Assembly: GCA_943371245.1 (NCBI GenBank)
Contig: CALRTY020000005.1
Span: 148,565-212,564, forward strand
Direction: 5' to 3'
Origin: UBA5018 sp947463165
GTDB taxonomy: Bacteria; Cyanobacteriota; Cyanobacteriia; PCC-6307; Cyanobiaceae
DNA: 64,000 nucleotides
Position 1 is the stretch's first letter, and each line of letters begins with the position of its first letter. Below are positions 43,136 through 52,764 of this stretch, one piece after another. The notes below the pieces were generated by a model. It did not search any database and was not told where the DNA came from. It saw nothing but the letters and a program-made list of their open reading frames with translations. A program made the position numbers and the translations under genes.

Positions 43136-45278
43136 GGGGCGTGATCAACCAAGCCCGATGTTGGGCCCTGGTGAGGCCTGTGTAGAGCAGTCGCGCATCC
43201 CAGCTGCGCCCCGGGGGCAGCAGCAGCCACACCTCGCCGTACTGGCTGCCCTGGGCCTTGTGAACCGTGAGCGCCAGGGCCGGTTCGGCGGCCCCGATCC
43301 GGGCCGGGTGCAGCAGCCTTGGTCCTGGAAACAGAAGACGCCGCTCTCCCGCCTGGGCCACCACCACGCCGATATCGCCGTTGGCCAGGCCCTGTTCAGG
43401 CAGATTGCGCCGATTGAGCACCGGCGTGCCCAAAGGCCAATCGGCCGGCGCCCTTTCCAGCTGCTCGCCCAACAGCTGGCGATGGATCGCCTCCACCCCC
43501 CAACTGCCCAGCCGCAACGGCGTCAGCAGGATGCAGCGCTCCAGCTCCGCCAACAGGGCTGTGGCGGCAGCCATTGCGCCAGCTGCAGTTTGGCCCTCCG
43601 CCAGCGGCGGGGGGCCGGAGGCGATCCCCTGCTCGCCAGCGGCGATCCATTGCTCGCTAAAGGCGGTGGCCAGGGCGGCCAGGCGCTCCTGGTGCTGGCG
43701 GAGGCGCTGGATGGCCGCGGGCGGTGGGGCATTCGCAGCGGCCTGCGACCACTGCAGGTTGTCCCCGGGTCGCAGCTGGGCCAATCGCTGTCGCAGCCCC
43801 GATAGCCCAGGCTTGCCCCAGTAGGGGTCGGCTAAATCGGGCAGCTCAAGCCTTGGATCGGAAGCAGCGGATTCGGCCGACTGGGATTCGGCTAATTGGA
43901 ATTTGGATGATTCAAGAGCTTCTGGATTGGATTGGATTGCATGGAATGCATCTAGCTGGAGTACATCTGGCTGGAGTGGTTCTAGCTGGGATTTAGTTGG
44001 CTGGGATGCATTTAATTGGGATTTGGCAAGTTTATTTTGGTTTGCCTGGGTTGGCCAGCGTTCTGAGCCGAGGCTCTCTTGATCCCATGGGCCGTTGCTA
44101 GGCCGCAGGGCGGCTGCCACCGAGGCGATGGCGCCGCTGTTGCGATAGCTGGTGACCAGCTCCACGGCCGCGGCCCCCAGGGCCGAGCGGCGCTCGGGCT
44201 CCATCAGTTCCATCAACACCGCCCCCGGCCCCACCGGCGGCAGCTGGGCAGGATCCCCCACCAGCACCAGCCGACAGCTGGCAGGCAGCGCATCCAGCAG
44301 GGCCGCCATCAGGGGCAGGTCCACCATCGACAGCTCATCCACCACCAATAAATCCAGCTCCAGGGGCTGGCGGTGATTGCGCCCGTAGCGCTGGCCATTG
44401 CTCTCCAGCAGCCGATGCAGGGTGGAACAGGGCGCCGCCAGCAGCACTTCAGTGGCGGCAGCGCTGGCCAGCCGCTCGCAGCCGCTTTCGATCGCGTAGC
44501 GCAGCCGGGTGGCCGCCTTGCCGGTGGGGGCCGCCAGGTGCAGCTTGGCTGCGGGCTGCAGGGCCAGATGGGCCGCCAGCATCGCCACCACCGTGCTGGT
44601 TTTGCCGGTGCCGGGTCCGCCGCAAACCAGCACCAGCCGCTGGGTCAACAGGGTGGCAACGGCCCGCTGTTGGGCGCTATCAAGGCCCGCCGCCGCCGCC
44701 CGGTCACGGGCAGCCTTCACTTGAGCTGCTGATGCCAATAGGGCGGCTGATGCCAATGGGGCGGCAGATGCCAGTGGTGCCAGGGGCTCCTGGGCCCGCT
44801 CGATCAGGGCAGCGATCACCTGGTCTAGCTGCAGATGCCAGCGCCGCCAGCGCAGCCGCTGGCCAGCCAGCACCAGGGGGGCCTCCGGTCGCTCGGCCAA
44901 TTGGCTGGCCCGCACCACCAGGGGTGAGCCCTCCAGGGCGGCCCGATAGGCCCTTGGCCAGAGCTGCGGCTGCAGTTCCGGCGGCGCTGGACCCTCCAGC
45001 GGCAGTTCCAGTTGCCCCCGCTCCAGGGCGGCGCAGAGGGCGGCAATCAAGTCCAACAGCAATGGATCGGTGGCTGCGCTGTCACCACATAGCCGCGGCA
45101 AGGTTTCGGCCAGGGCGGCCCCCAGGAAGCTGAATTCGGCAGCCTCGCTACCAGTGCCGTTACTGGTGCCTCCACCAGCAATCGCACTGTTCTCTCGATT
45201 GGCACTGTTCGCTTGATTGGCAATTGCATCGGTTACCCCAGAGGCCACTCCCCTGGGATCTCCACTACTGACGTTCAC
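43092..45278 (-). CDS. recD: Exodeoxyribonuclease V alpha subunit RecD
   Basis: 5'-3' helicase subunit of the RecBCD complex, which processes double-strand breaks. About 728 residues from the GTG at 45276-45278. This start overlaps the recB TGA as GTGA; a longer open frame upstream is only antisense-like sequence inside recB. Motifs: Walker A CGGPGTGKTSTVVAML, Walker B LLVVDELSMVDLPLM, late LTVHKAQGSQYGEVWLL. A Gln/Leu/Ser/Pro-rich insert (about residues 407-445) is coded by 15-bp repeats. The N-terminal 35 residues are Asn/Ala/Ser-rich. Confidence 0.93.
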   Translation of the reverse strand: MNVSSGDPRGVASGVTDAIANQANSANRENSAIAGGGTSNGTGSEAAEFSFLGAALAETLPRLCGDSAATDPLLLDLIAALCAALERGQLELPLEGPAPPELQPQLWPRAYRAALEGSPLVVRASQLAERPEAPLVLAGQRLRWRRWHLQLDQVIAALIERAQEPLAPLASAAPLASAALLASAAQVKAARDRAAAAGLDSAQQRAVATLLTQRLVLVCGGPGTGKTSTVVAMLAAHLALQPAAKLHLAAPTGKAATRLRYAIESGCERLASAAATEVLLAAPCSTLHRLLESNGQRYGRNHRQPLELDLLVVDELSMVDLPLMAALLDALPASCRLVLVGDPAQLPPVGPGAVLMELMEPERRSALGAAAVELVTSYRNSGAIASVAAALRPSNGPWDQESLGSERWPTQANQNKLAKSQLNASQPTKSQLEPLQPDVLQLDAFHAIQSNPEALESSKFQLAESQSAESAASDPRLELPDLADPYWGKPGLSGLRQRLAQLRPGDNLQWSQAAANAPPPAAIQRLRQHQERLAALATAFSEQWIAAGEQGIASGPPPLAEGQTAAGAMAAATALLAELERCILLTPLRLGSWGVEAIHRQLLGEQLERAPADWPLGTPVLNRRNLPEQGLANGDIGVVVAQAGERRLLFPGPRLLHPARIGAAEPALALTVHKAQGSQYGEVWLLLPPGRSWDARLLYTGLTRAQHRAWLITPHGTRNPSKPSLGLV
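43942..44056. repeat. 15-bp tandem repeat x7 inside recD
   Basis: The tgg word recurs at 43942, 43957, 43972, 43987, 44002, 44017 and 44047; sample units are gctggagtacatctg and gctgggatgcattta. It codes SQLEP/LQPDV/LQLDA pentapeptides. A shorter ttgga repeat (tggattggattgga) abuts it. Confidence 0.85.
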
Positions 45279-48200
45279 GCAAGGCCCTCCCGCAACAGGG
45301 AATCCAGCGCCAGCAGGCGTGCCAGCGGTGGTTGCTCCACCAGCATTCCCGGTATCGCCTCTCCCCGCGCCGCCCAGCGCTGGATGGAGGGGCTGTGCTC
45401 CGGCACGCCGCGCAGAAACACATAGGCGTAGCCGCCCAGGTGCAGCTGGGGCCGATAGCCCGGCAGGCGCCAGCGCAGGTAGCGATGCAGGGCCACCAGA
45501 TATAGATGGGCCTGCAACGGGTAGTGGCAGGCGGCCATCAGCTGCGCCATCGCCGCCTGGCCGTAGTGGGCGGGTCCACAGGCCTGGGGGCCGCCGGCCG
45601 CATCCCGCTCGCCCAGCCAGTTGCTCTTCCAATCCAGCACCCACCAGCGCTCCCCCCGGCGGAACACCAGATCGATCGAGCCGGTGAGAAAGCCGCGACT
45701 GGCCAGCTCCAGCCGATCTAGATCGTCGGCATAGGCCTCTCCAAACAGACCCCCCGGATGGTGGCGAAAACAGTCCGCCAGCCCGCGGGCCCGCACCAGG
45801 GGCCAGCCAGCCCTGCCAGTGGATGTGCCAGGGGCGTTTGTAGCCGTCAAGCGGGGCTTGGGCACCGCCAGCGGCAGGTCGAAGTTCAGTTCGTTGAGCC
45901 GCTCCTCCCGGGCCAGCTCAGCCAGCCGAAATCCCCCCAGGCCCGCCCCCATGGGGGTGAGCCACAGTCGCGTCAAGCCCTCGCTGAGGGCCTCCGCCCA
46001 ACCGACATCGAGAGCGGCCCGCTCCAGCTCCTGTTCAATCACGGCGCGGGCCTGGGGCTCGTTGGGGCTCTGGCTGTAGTCGAGCCGCTCCAGGATCCGG
46101 TGCAGGGCCTCGCCGGGCCCACTGCCGCGGGGAAAGTTGGCCAAGGGGCCCAGCGGATCTGCAAAGCCAGGCTCCCCATTACTGGCTGATGAGCTGGCTG
46201 ATTGGCTGGCTGAATTAGTGGCTGAGTTGGTAGCTGAATTGGTGGCTGATTTGATTTCCGCACTATCGCCAAGGGCCCCCGGCTGCTCTGGGGCAAGGGG
46301 GTTGGCGGCCGGTTCATCGCCTAGCCGGCCCTCCTCAACTGCGCCCGGCTGCAGCGGACCGCCATGGGTCCAGCTGGTGTAACTGCTGCGCCCCCAGCTG
46401 CTGTCCAGTCGCTGGCGGGGCAGCGGCCCGAGTCGCAATTCCCCATCCCCCGCCGCTGGCTGCCAGCGGGCACCGGCGGCGGGTAGGTCTTCCGGGTTGA
46501 TCTCTGTGATCGGCAGCTCTTCTGGGCTGCGCCGCTCGCCATCTGATTGCAACAGCCAGCTGGCCAGGGGGTTGTCCTGAAGAGCTGGATTCTGGCCAGC
46601 TCGATTCTGGCCAGCTGGATTCTGGCCAGCGCGAGCCTGGCCCTGGCGCCGCTGCTCCTGGCGCCAGCCCAGCACCAGCAGATGCTGGGCCCGGGTGGCG
46701 GCCACGTAGGCCAAGCGTTCAGCCTCCTGCCGCTGGGCGAGCCAGTTTTCCTCGGCGGCGGCGCGGCCCCGACCCCAGTGGGGCGAGCGGTGCAGGTCGA
46801 GCAGCGGAGCATCGGCCGCCGGCGGCAGCCAGCGCCGGCCCAGTTCCCGGATGGCGGCGCTGGGCCGCTCGCTGGCCCGCCACAGGTAAGGGCAGATCAC
46901 CACGGGATACTCCAGCCCCTTGCTGCGATGCACCGTCACCACGGCGATGGCGGCATCGGCGGCGGTGCTGTTGAGCTGGTGGGCTTCCGGCACCTCGGGA
47001 TCCGGATCCAGCCGCCGGCGCCGCAGCCAGTCGGCAGCGGCGCCGGCCCCCTGGCCCAATTGATGCATCCGCTCCTGCACCAGCTCCGCCGCCTGCTGCA
47101 GGTCGGCCAGCAGGCGCCCCCCCAGGGACAGCCTTGCCAGGCCCTCGGTGCGCAACAACTGGCCCAGACAGGCCAACAGCCCATCGCGCGGCAGGCGGCT
47201 GGCCAGCCCCGCCAGTTGATCCCCCAGCAGATCCCAGTGGTCGGGGCCCGCCGCCGCCAGGGTTGCGGCCGTCCAGCCGAGCAGGGGTGAAACGGCCAGC
47301 AGCCGCTGGCGACCAGGGTTGCCGGGATCGGCCAGCGCATCCAGCAGACGCTGCAGAGCAGCGGCGGCTTCGCTGGCAAATACATCGCCACGGCTCACCA
47401 GTCGGCTGGGCAACTGGCGCCTCTCCAGGGCGGTGCGCAGCTCCTCCGCCTGGCGGTGCTTGGCCACCAGCAGACAGATATCGGCCGGCGTCAACGGCCG
47501 CTCCCGCCAGCCGTCAAGGTCATTGCCCTTGCGGATCCGCAGCGGCCGCTGCAGCAACCGCAGGCAGAGGCCAGCCACTTGATCCGGCAACTGCTCGTCG
47601 GATGCCAGGGGCAGCAGCTGCAGGGGCGATTCGCCTGGATCGAGTAACAGCTGGCCATGGTCGGCGCGGGCCAGCACCTCGGGCACCGCCAGCCTGGAGC
47701 CCACCAAACCCGGCGCCATCAGGGCATTGAGCGCCGCCACCAGGCCAGGGCTGGCGCGGCGATTTTCGCGCAGGCTGTAGCTGGCATCGGCACGCTGGCT
47801 GGCGCGCCGATAGGTGGCCAGTTCGCCGCCACGGAATCTGTAGATGGCCTGCTTGGGATCGCCCACCATCACCAGCAGATGCTGGGGGCCTTCCGCCTTT
47901 GGCAGCGTGAAGGCGCGCTCCAGGATGCGCCACTGAATCGGATCGGTGTCCTGAAATTCATCCACCAGGGCCACCTGGTATCGAGCGCTAACAGCCGCGA
48001 TCAGATCGCCATGGCCGCTGGTTTTCGCATGACCGGTGCTTTCCGCCCGGCCGCTGTTTTTCGCCTGGCCGCTGCTTTTCTTCTGGTTGCTGACTTCTTC
48101 ATGGCCGCTGCCTTCCACCTGGCTGCTGTCTTCCTGATGGCCGCTGCCTTTGGGCCCTGGATCCAGACAGGCCAATAAATCGCCAAAGCTGAGTTTGCCG

Positions 48201-49378
48201 CTGGAGCTACGGCGCCGCTGCAGTTCTTCGCGGCTCCAGTGCAAGCCATGGGCGAGCAACAGTTCCACCGGCCCGTCCACAATCGCCGCGATCGATTCCT
48301 GCAGGGCTCGCTGGGGCAGCGAACGCTTGCTGGCCGGCTTGGTTGAATCTGGCGGCGCTTGATTCAGGGGCCCATCAGCCAGGGGGCCCTCGGCCAGCTT
48401 GGTGAACACCGCCGGGTGGAAATAGCTCTGCAGCAGCGGTTGCCCCAGCACCAGGTCATAGCTGGCGGGGGCATCCCCCAGGCTGGCCCGCAGCCCCTCT
48501 AGCCAGGCGTTCAGCTGGGCACAGCGATCGGTTTTCGGGGCGGGGCTGTAGGGCTTGGTGTCCTTGACGCCCCAGGAGCGCAGCTCCGCCGCCAGGTCGC
48601 GGCAGGCCTGCTCCAAGCCCGCGCCGCCGGCTTCCCATTGGGCAACAAAATTGTGCCAGCGGCGATGCCAGATCGCCTGCAGCTGGGGGGCCAGGGGTTG
48701 ATCGGCGAGCAGATCTGGCGGCAGGGGCTCCAGCTGCAGCGCCGGATCCGCATCCAGGCGGCGCAGCAGTCGCTGCAATAACTCCGGCGTGACGCCCTGC
48801 TGGCTCAGCCCCGCCAACATCGCCGGATCGAGGCTGAGCACCTGTCGCTGCCAGTAGTCGTGCACCACCTGGGCGGAGCGTTCACCGTCATCGCTATCCA
48901 GTTCCGGTGACGGCCCCAGCCCAGCCTCCAGGGCATGGCGTTGCAGGGTGCGATGGCAGAAGCCATGAATGGTGGTGATATCGGCGCGATCCAAACCTTC
49001 CAGGGCCAGCAACAGCCTTCCCTGTAAACGCAACCTTTGCTCTGGTTCCCCGGGCTGCAGCGCCAACCAGTCCGCCAGCACCTGGTCCGCTGGCGGGCCA
49101 TTGCCCTCCACGGCGGCCAGGGCCTGCTGGAGGCGGCGGGCGATGCGGTCTCGCAGTTCGGCCGCCGCCGCATCGGTGAAGGTAACCACCAGCAACCGCT
49201 CCAAATCGAGTGGATCCAGCTCACGACTCACCAGCCGCAACACCAGGTGGGCCAAGGCGAAGGTTTTACCGGTGCCAGCGCTGGCCTCCAGCAGCTGCAC
49301 GCCGGGCTGCAAAGCCAGCGAGTTGGCGTCGAAGTCGAGAGCAGATGAGGCTGCTTTCACAGATGGGGCTGCTTTCAT
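45275..49378 (-). CDS. recB: Exodeoxyribonuclease V beta subunit RecB
   Basis: 3'-5' helicase and nuclease subunit of RecBCD. 1367 residues. Walker A LEASAGTGKTFALAHL near the N-terminus, VDEFQDTDPIQW motif II, and VVTVHRSKGLEYPVVICPYL. The C-terminal nuclease has GSIDLVFRRGERWWVLDWKS (Asp, Asp and Lys of the active site) and LQAHLYLVALHRYLR. Three low-complexity inserts are coded by in-frame repeats: 18-bp units (residues about 407-455, between helicase motifs), 15-bp units (about 911-931) and 12-bp units (about 1041-1063). The start overlaps the recC stop as ATGA. Confidence 0.95.
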   Translation of the reverse strand: MKAAPSVKAASSALDFDANSLALQPGVQLLEASAGTGKTFALAHLVLRLVSRELDPLDLERLLVVTFTDAAAAELRDRIARRLQQALAAVEGNGPPADQVLADWLALQPGEPEQRLRLQGRLLLALEGLDRADITTIHGFCHRTLQRHALEAGLGPSPELDSDDGERSAQVVHDYWQRQVLSLDPAMLAGLSQQGVTPELLQRLLRRLDADPALQLEPLPPDLLADQPLAPQLQAIWHRRWHNFVAQWEAGGAGLEQACRDLAAELRSWGVKDTKPYSPAPKTDRCAQLNAWLEGLRASLGDAPASYDLVLGQPLLQSYFHPAVFTKLAEGPLADGPLNQAPPDSTKPASKRSLPQRALQESIAAIVDGPVELLLAHGLHWSREELQRRRSSSGKLSFGDLLACLDPGPKGSGHQEDSSQVEGSGHEEVSNQKKSSGQAKNSGRAESTGHAKTSGHGDLIAAVSARYQVALVDEFQDTDPIQWRILERAFTLPKAEGPQHLLVMVGDPKQAIYRFRGGELATYRRASQRADASYSLRENRRASPGLVAALNALMAPGLVGSRLAVPEVLARADHGQLLLDPGESPLQLLPLASDEQLPDQVAGLCLRLLQRPLRIRKGNDLDGWRERPLTPADICLLVAKHRQAEELRTALERRQLPSRLVSRGDVFASEAAAALQRLLDALADPGNPGRQRLLAVSPLLGWTAATLAAAGPDHWDLLGDQLAGLASRLPRDGLLACLGQLLRTEGLARLSLGGRLLADLQQAAELVQERMHQLGQGAGAAADWLRRRRLDPDPEVPEAHQLNSTAADAAIAVVTVHRSKGLEYPVVICPYLWRASERPSAAIRELGRRWLPPAADAPLLDLHRSPHWGRGRAAAEENWLAQRQEAERLAYVAATRAQHLLVLGWRQEQRRQGQARAGQNPAGQNRAGQNPALQDNPLASWLLQSDGERRSPEELPITEINPEDLPAAGARWQPAAGDGELRLGPLPRQRLDSSWGRSSYTSWTHGGPLQPGAVEEGRLGDEPAANPLAPEQPGALGDSAEIKSATNSATNSATNSASQSASSSASNGEPGFADPLGPLANFPRGSGPGEALHRILERLDYSQSPNEPQARAVIEQELERAALDVGWAEALSEGLTRLWLTPMGAGLGGFRLAELAREERLNELNFDLPLAVPKPRLTATNAPGTSTGRAGWPLVRARGLADCFRHHPGGLFGEAYADDLDRLELASRGFLTGSIDLVFRRGERWWVLDWKSNWLGERDAAGGPQACGPAHYGQAAMAQLMAACHYPLQAHLYLVALHRYLRWRLPGYRPQLHLGGYAYVFLRGVPEHSPSIQRWAARGEAIPGMLVEQPPLARLLALDSLLREGLA
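46184..46255. repeat. 12-bp tandem repeat x6 inside recB
   Basis: Units ggctgatgagct, ggctgattggct, ggctgaattagt, ggctgagttggt, agctgaattggt and ggctgatttgat. They encode a Ser/Ala/Thr/Asn-rich run (TNSATNSATNSASQSA) before the nuclease domain. Confidence 0.9.
46585..46644. repeat. 15-bp tandem repeat x4 inside recB
   Basis: ctggattctggccag, ctcgattctggccag, ctggattctggccag and a diverged cgcgagcctggccct. It codes AGQNP/AGQNR pentapeptides. Confidence 0.92.
48013..48156. repeat. 18-bp tandem repeat x8 inside recB
   Basis: Eight exact-length 18-base units, for example ggccgctgtttttcgcct and ggccgctgcttttcttct. They encode a Ser/Gly/Lys/Glu/His-rich hexapeptide series (KSSGQAKNSGRAESTGHA) directly before VALVDEFQDTDP. 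Confidence 0.95.
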
Positions 49379-52300
49379 CGCCTGCTCTCCTTGCTGTGGC
49401 GAGCCAGCAGCGGCCCGAACAGGTTGCTGGCGTGCTGCGCAAACCGCTCAGCCACCAGCTCGCGGGCCGGCAAGGAGGGGCCAAAGCAAAGCGCCATCTC
49501 GGCGGCCTGGCGTTCGGCGATGGCGCCAAATCCCCCCTCCCAGGCCTGGCAGGCCGCCTGCAGTCCCCTGCCAGCCTGCTTGGCTTCTGCACATGCCCAG
49601 GCCCAGCCGGTCTCCGGGGGCACAGGCCAACAGTGCTCTCGGTAGTGGTGGCGCCAGCGTTGCAATTGATCCAGCAGGGGGGCCGCGGCGGAGGGCTCCA
49701 GGGGCTGAATGCTCTCGAGAATGGCAAAACCCTGCTCTTGGCGGCCCACCAACAGGGCTGAACCCGGCCGCTGGCCGGCGACGCAGGCCAGCAGCAGTTC
49801 CAGCCACAGTTGCAGGCGCTGGGGGGTGCGCGGTTTGGCGGCATGCACCAGTAGCAGGGCATCGCCGCGCCAGCGCAGCTCGGCCGCCAGCCCCTGCCCC
49901 TGGGCCAGTTGCCGCCGTTCCTCCCCCAGGCTGGCGAGCAGTTCGTCCAGGCTGCACCAGCGCTGGCTGAGCCGCTGGGCCTCCAACACGCCCGCCGCTT
50001 TGGGCGGCAGCAGGCCGCGCCCCCGCAACTCCCAAGGCAGGTCGGGGCATTCACCGGCCTCCAGGGCGTTGCGCAGCAATTGGGCCCGCTGGCGCTCCTC
50101 CAGGCTGAACGGCTCCAGATCTTCGATCGGCTGGCTCGACTCATGGGGGCGTAGACCCAGGCCCGCCAACCAGCAGCGCTGGGGCGCCTGCAACCAAGCC
50201 AGCAGATCGGCGTAGGCAGAGGTAGTGGTCAGGGGCTGGAGCGGCGCCTCGGCTTCGATTGACTCTGCAGTTTCGATGGACTCCGCGTATGTGAGGGGTT
50301 CCGCCGGGTCTGCCGTATCCACGAGCGGCCTTGGCGCTGAGCTGCCCTGGTTTTCCAGCAACCGGCGGGCCTCCAACAGGCGTCGATCACTGCAGATCGG
50401 CGCCCGTTCACCCTCGGGCAGGAAGTTGCGGCGCTCCAAGGGGTTGGCGGCCGGCTGGCGCAGCACCAGCTCCATAGCGCCATCGCCCAGGTCTTGTTCC
50501 AGCAGGGCCAGCCACTGCCGCACAGGGGTGCAGGGCATCAACAGATCGCCACTGCGGGGATCGCGGCTGTTCCAGGTGATCAGCAGGTGCTGGCGGGCCG
50601 AGAGCAGGCCCTCTAAAAGCACGTAGCGGTCCTGGTCGGCGGGGTCGGGATCGCCCAGTTGCCGCTGGCGCTCCATCAGGTGGAAACCGGGCCGCTGCCG
50701 CTGGCGCGGAAACACCCCGGCATCCAGGCCCATCAGCACGATCAAGCGGTGGGGGATGGCGCGCATCGGCTCCAGGCCACTGATGGTGAGGGCGCCGCTG
50801 CGATGGCCAAAGCGACCGCTATCAACCGACAACCTTTCCTGCAACACCGCCGCCACCACGGCGGCGGGCAGGCAGAGTTCACAACCCACGGCCAATTCAC
50901 CCCATTCGGCCAGGGCGGCATGGATTGAGCTCAGCTCCCAGGCCCAGGTGCCACCATCGCCGAACAACTGTTCGATCAGCCCCCGCAGCAGCGGCAGCCA
51001 AGCCGCCGCCGGCCGGGGCCGCCGCAATTGAGCCAGGGCCCGCCGCAAGCCCAGCAACAGCTGCAGCCAGCGGCCCTGCTGCTCCAGATTCCCCGCCATC
51101 GCCAGCGGTGCGGTGTCGGCTGGGGCCAGGCCCGGCTGTTCCGGCAGCACCAGCCCCAGCAGCAGTCGATCGATCGCCCAACTGAGGCTGTGGCAGGGAT
51201 CGCCGTCGCGATCGCCGCCATCCAACCCCCAGCGAAAGCCGGCCCGCTGCAGCAGAGCCGTGATCGCGCCAGCTTCATCGGCCTCGATGCCATGGCGCGC
51301 CAGCAGCGGCGTGCAGGCCAGCAGGTTTTCGAGGCAGGAGGCGGAAAGCCTTTCTCCCGCCAGTTCCAGCAGGGCCAGCAAGCCCTTGACGACCCCCGGC
51401 TCGCTCTGCTGGCTGCGGTCGGTGAGCCGCCAGGGCAGGTTTACGCCTGTGGCTTCGCTGTCGCCAAACACCGCCGCCACAAGGGGCGCGAACAGGTCCA
51501 CTTCTGGCGTCATCACCAGCACATCTCGCGGGGCGAGGCTGGGGTCGGCGGCCATCAGCTGCAGGATTTGATCCCTCACGATTTGCACCTGCCGCAGCCG
51601 ACCGGGGCAGGCCAGGAACATCAGTGATTGATCGCCGGGCTGACAGCTCAGCTGCGGCCAGGATTCCGGTTCCACCAGCTGCTGTTGCAGCTGCTCCAAC
51701 AGGCTGGCCGGCCGGCCGGCATGTTCGGCGGCCGTGGCTGAGCCGATGAATAGATCCCTCTCCTGCCAGGCCCCCAGCTGGGCGACGCCGGTGCCCTCCA
51801 GCAACTGCTGAAATTCAGCCCCCAGCCGGCCAAAACGGGCCTCCAGGCGGGGCACCTGCAGCAACCAGTCCTCCCCCAGGGGGGTCTGGGCCGCCTCGGC
51901 CCGGCGGCGCCATAGCTCCCGGCAGGGACTGAGCAGGTAGATCTCGACGTCGACCAGCCCCGACAGGGCCTGCAGCAGTTCCACCTGCAGCGGCGCCATG
52001 CTGCTCAGACCAAACAGCCTGATCGGGCCCTGCAGCGGCAGGGGCGCCAGATCCTCAGCCGCCGCTGCCGCCGGCGCCCCCGCTAAGCCCGCTTCCAGCC
52101 GCCGCCTGAGCAGCTCGATCGCCCGCCGCACCCGCAGGGCGAAGGGGGGCTGGCTGAGGCGGGCGGCCAGCAGTTTGTACAGCAGCGGCTGCCAGTGCTG
52201 CAGGGGTCGCAGCGGTTTACCGCTTCCGTCGACGAACTGGCCAGCGCTCCAGGCGGCCAGCATTTCTGGTCGATAGAGGGCGTAATCGTCGAAGGCATCG

Positions 52301-52758
52301 GCAATGGCCCGGGCCAACTGCCAGAGGCTGAGATCGAGCTGAGCCAGCGAGCCGCCATGGCCCCGCCGCGCCAGCCAGCTGCGTAATAGCTGCGCTTCTG
52401 GAGCCTCGACCAGGGCGGGCAACAGCTCCAACAGGGGCCACACCAGGGCGGTGGCCCGCCAGGGATCGACGCCACCGGCGGCCGGTTCGGCCTCGGCCAG
52501 CAGGGCGTCCACCAACTCCCGCAGGTAGCTGCCGGGAAAGGGAAAGCGCAGGTTGGCCGCTACTCCACCGGCGAAGTCGCTGGCGTCATCGGGATCGTCA
52601 AGCCCCAAGGCCAGCTGTTCCCCCAACCAGCGGCTGGTGGGCCAGGTGTTGACCACCACCCGCACCTGCTCGAAGGGCCCCGGCGGATCCAGGCGCAGGG
52701 TGGCCGCCAGCAACTCGGCCAGCAGCTCGGCTCGATTGCCCCGATAGAGGGTGAGCAA
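49375..52758 (-). CDS. recC: Exodeoxyribonuclease V gamma subunit RecC
   Basis: Chi-recognition and structural subunit of RecBCD. 1127 residues, a normal length. It starts MLTLYRGNRAELLAELLAAT with the family VVVNTWPTSRWLGEQLAL. Middle segments such as DVLVMTPEVDLFAPLVAAVF and LIVLMGLDAGVFPRQRQRPG are typical RecC/UvrD-like features. ATG 52756-52758 lies 6 bp after the phosphatase stop; the stop overlaps the recB start. No repeats are seen inside it, unlike recB and recD. Confidence 0.95.
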   Translation of the reverse strand: MLTLYRGNRAELLAELLAATLRLDPPGPFEQVRVVVNTWPTSRWLGEQLALGLDDPDDASDFAGGVAANLRFPFPGSYLRELVDALLAEAEPAAGGVDPWRATALVWPLLELLPALVEAPEAQLLRSWLARRGHGGSLAQLDLSLWQLARAIADAFDDYALYRPEMLAAWSAGQFVDGSGKPLRPLQHWQPLLYKLLAARLSQPPFALRVRRAIELLRRRLEAGLAGAPAAAAAEDLAPLPLQGPIRLFGLSSMAPLQVELLQALSGLVDVEIYLLSPCRELWRRRAEAAQTPLGEDWLLQVPRLEARFGRLGAEFQQLLEGTGVAQLGAWQERDLFIGSATAAEHAGRPASLLEQLQQQLVEPESWPQLSCQPGDQSLMFLACPGRLRQVQIVRDQILQLMAADPSLAPRDVLVMTPEVDLFAPLVAAVFGDSEATGVNLPWRLTDRSQQSEPGVVKGLLALLELAGERLSASCLENLLACTPLLARHGIEADEAGAITALLQRAGFRWGLDGGDRDGDPCHSLSWAIDRLLLGLVLPEQPGLAPADTAPLAMAGNLEQQGRWLQLLLGLRRALAQLRRPRPAAAWLPLLRGLIEQLFGDGGTWAWELSSIHAALAEWGELAVGCELCLPAAVVAAVLQERLSVDSGRFGHRSGALTISGLEPMRAIPHRLIVLMGLDAGVFPRQRQRPGFHLMERQRQLGDPDPADQDRYVLLEGLLSARQHLLITWNSRDPRSGDLLMPCTPVRQWLALLEQDLGDGAMELVLRQPAANPLERRNFLPEGERAPICSDRRLLEARRLLENQGSSAPRPLVDTADPAEPLTYAESIETAESIEAEAPLQPLTTTSAYADLLAWLQAPQRCWLAGLGLRPHESSQPIEDLEPFSLEERQRAQLLRNALEAGECPDLPWELRGRGLLPPKAAGVLEAQRLSQRWCSLDELLASLGEERRQLAQGQGLAAELRWRGDALLLVHAAKPRTPQRLQLWLELLLACVAGQRPGSALLVGRQEQGFAILESIQPLEPSAAAPLLDQLQRWRHHYREHCWPVPPETGWAWACAEAKQAGRGLQAACQAWEGGFGAIAERQAAEMALCFGPSLPARELVAERFAQHASNLFGPLLARHSKESRR

Positions 52759-52764
52759 GGTGGG

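Noticed and set aside
45279..45644. Upstream extension of recD in its reading frame
   Set aside because: It overlaps the recB nuclease domain on the same strand in another frame; the GTG start at 45276-45278 fits the GTGA overlap.
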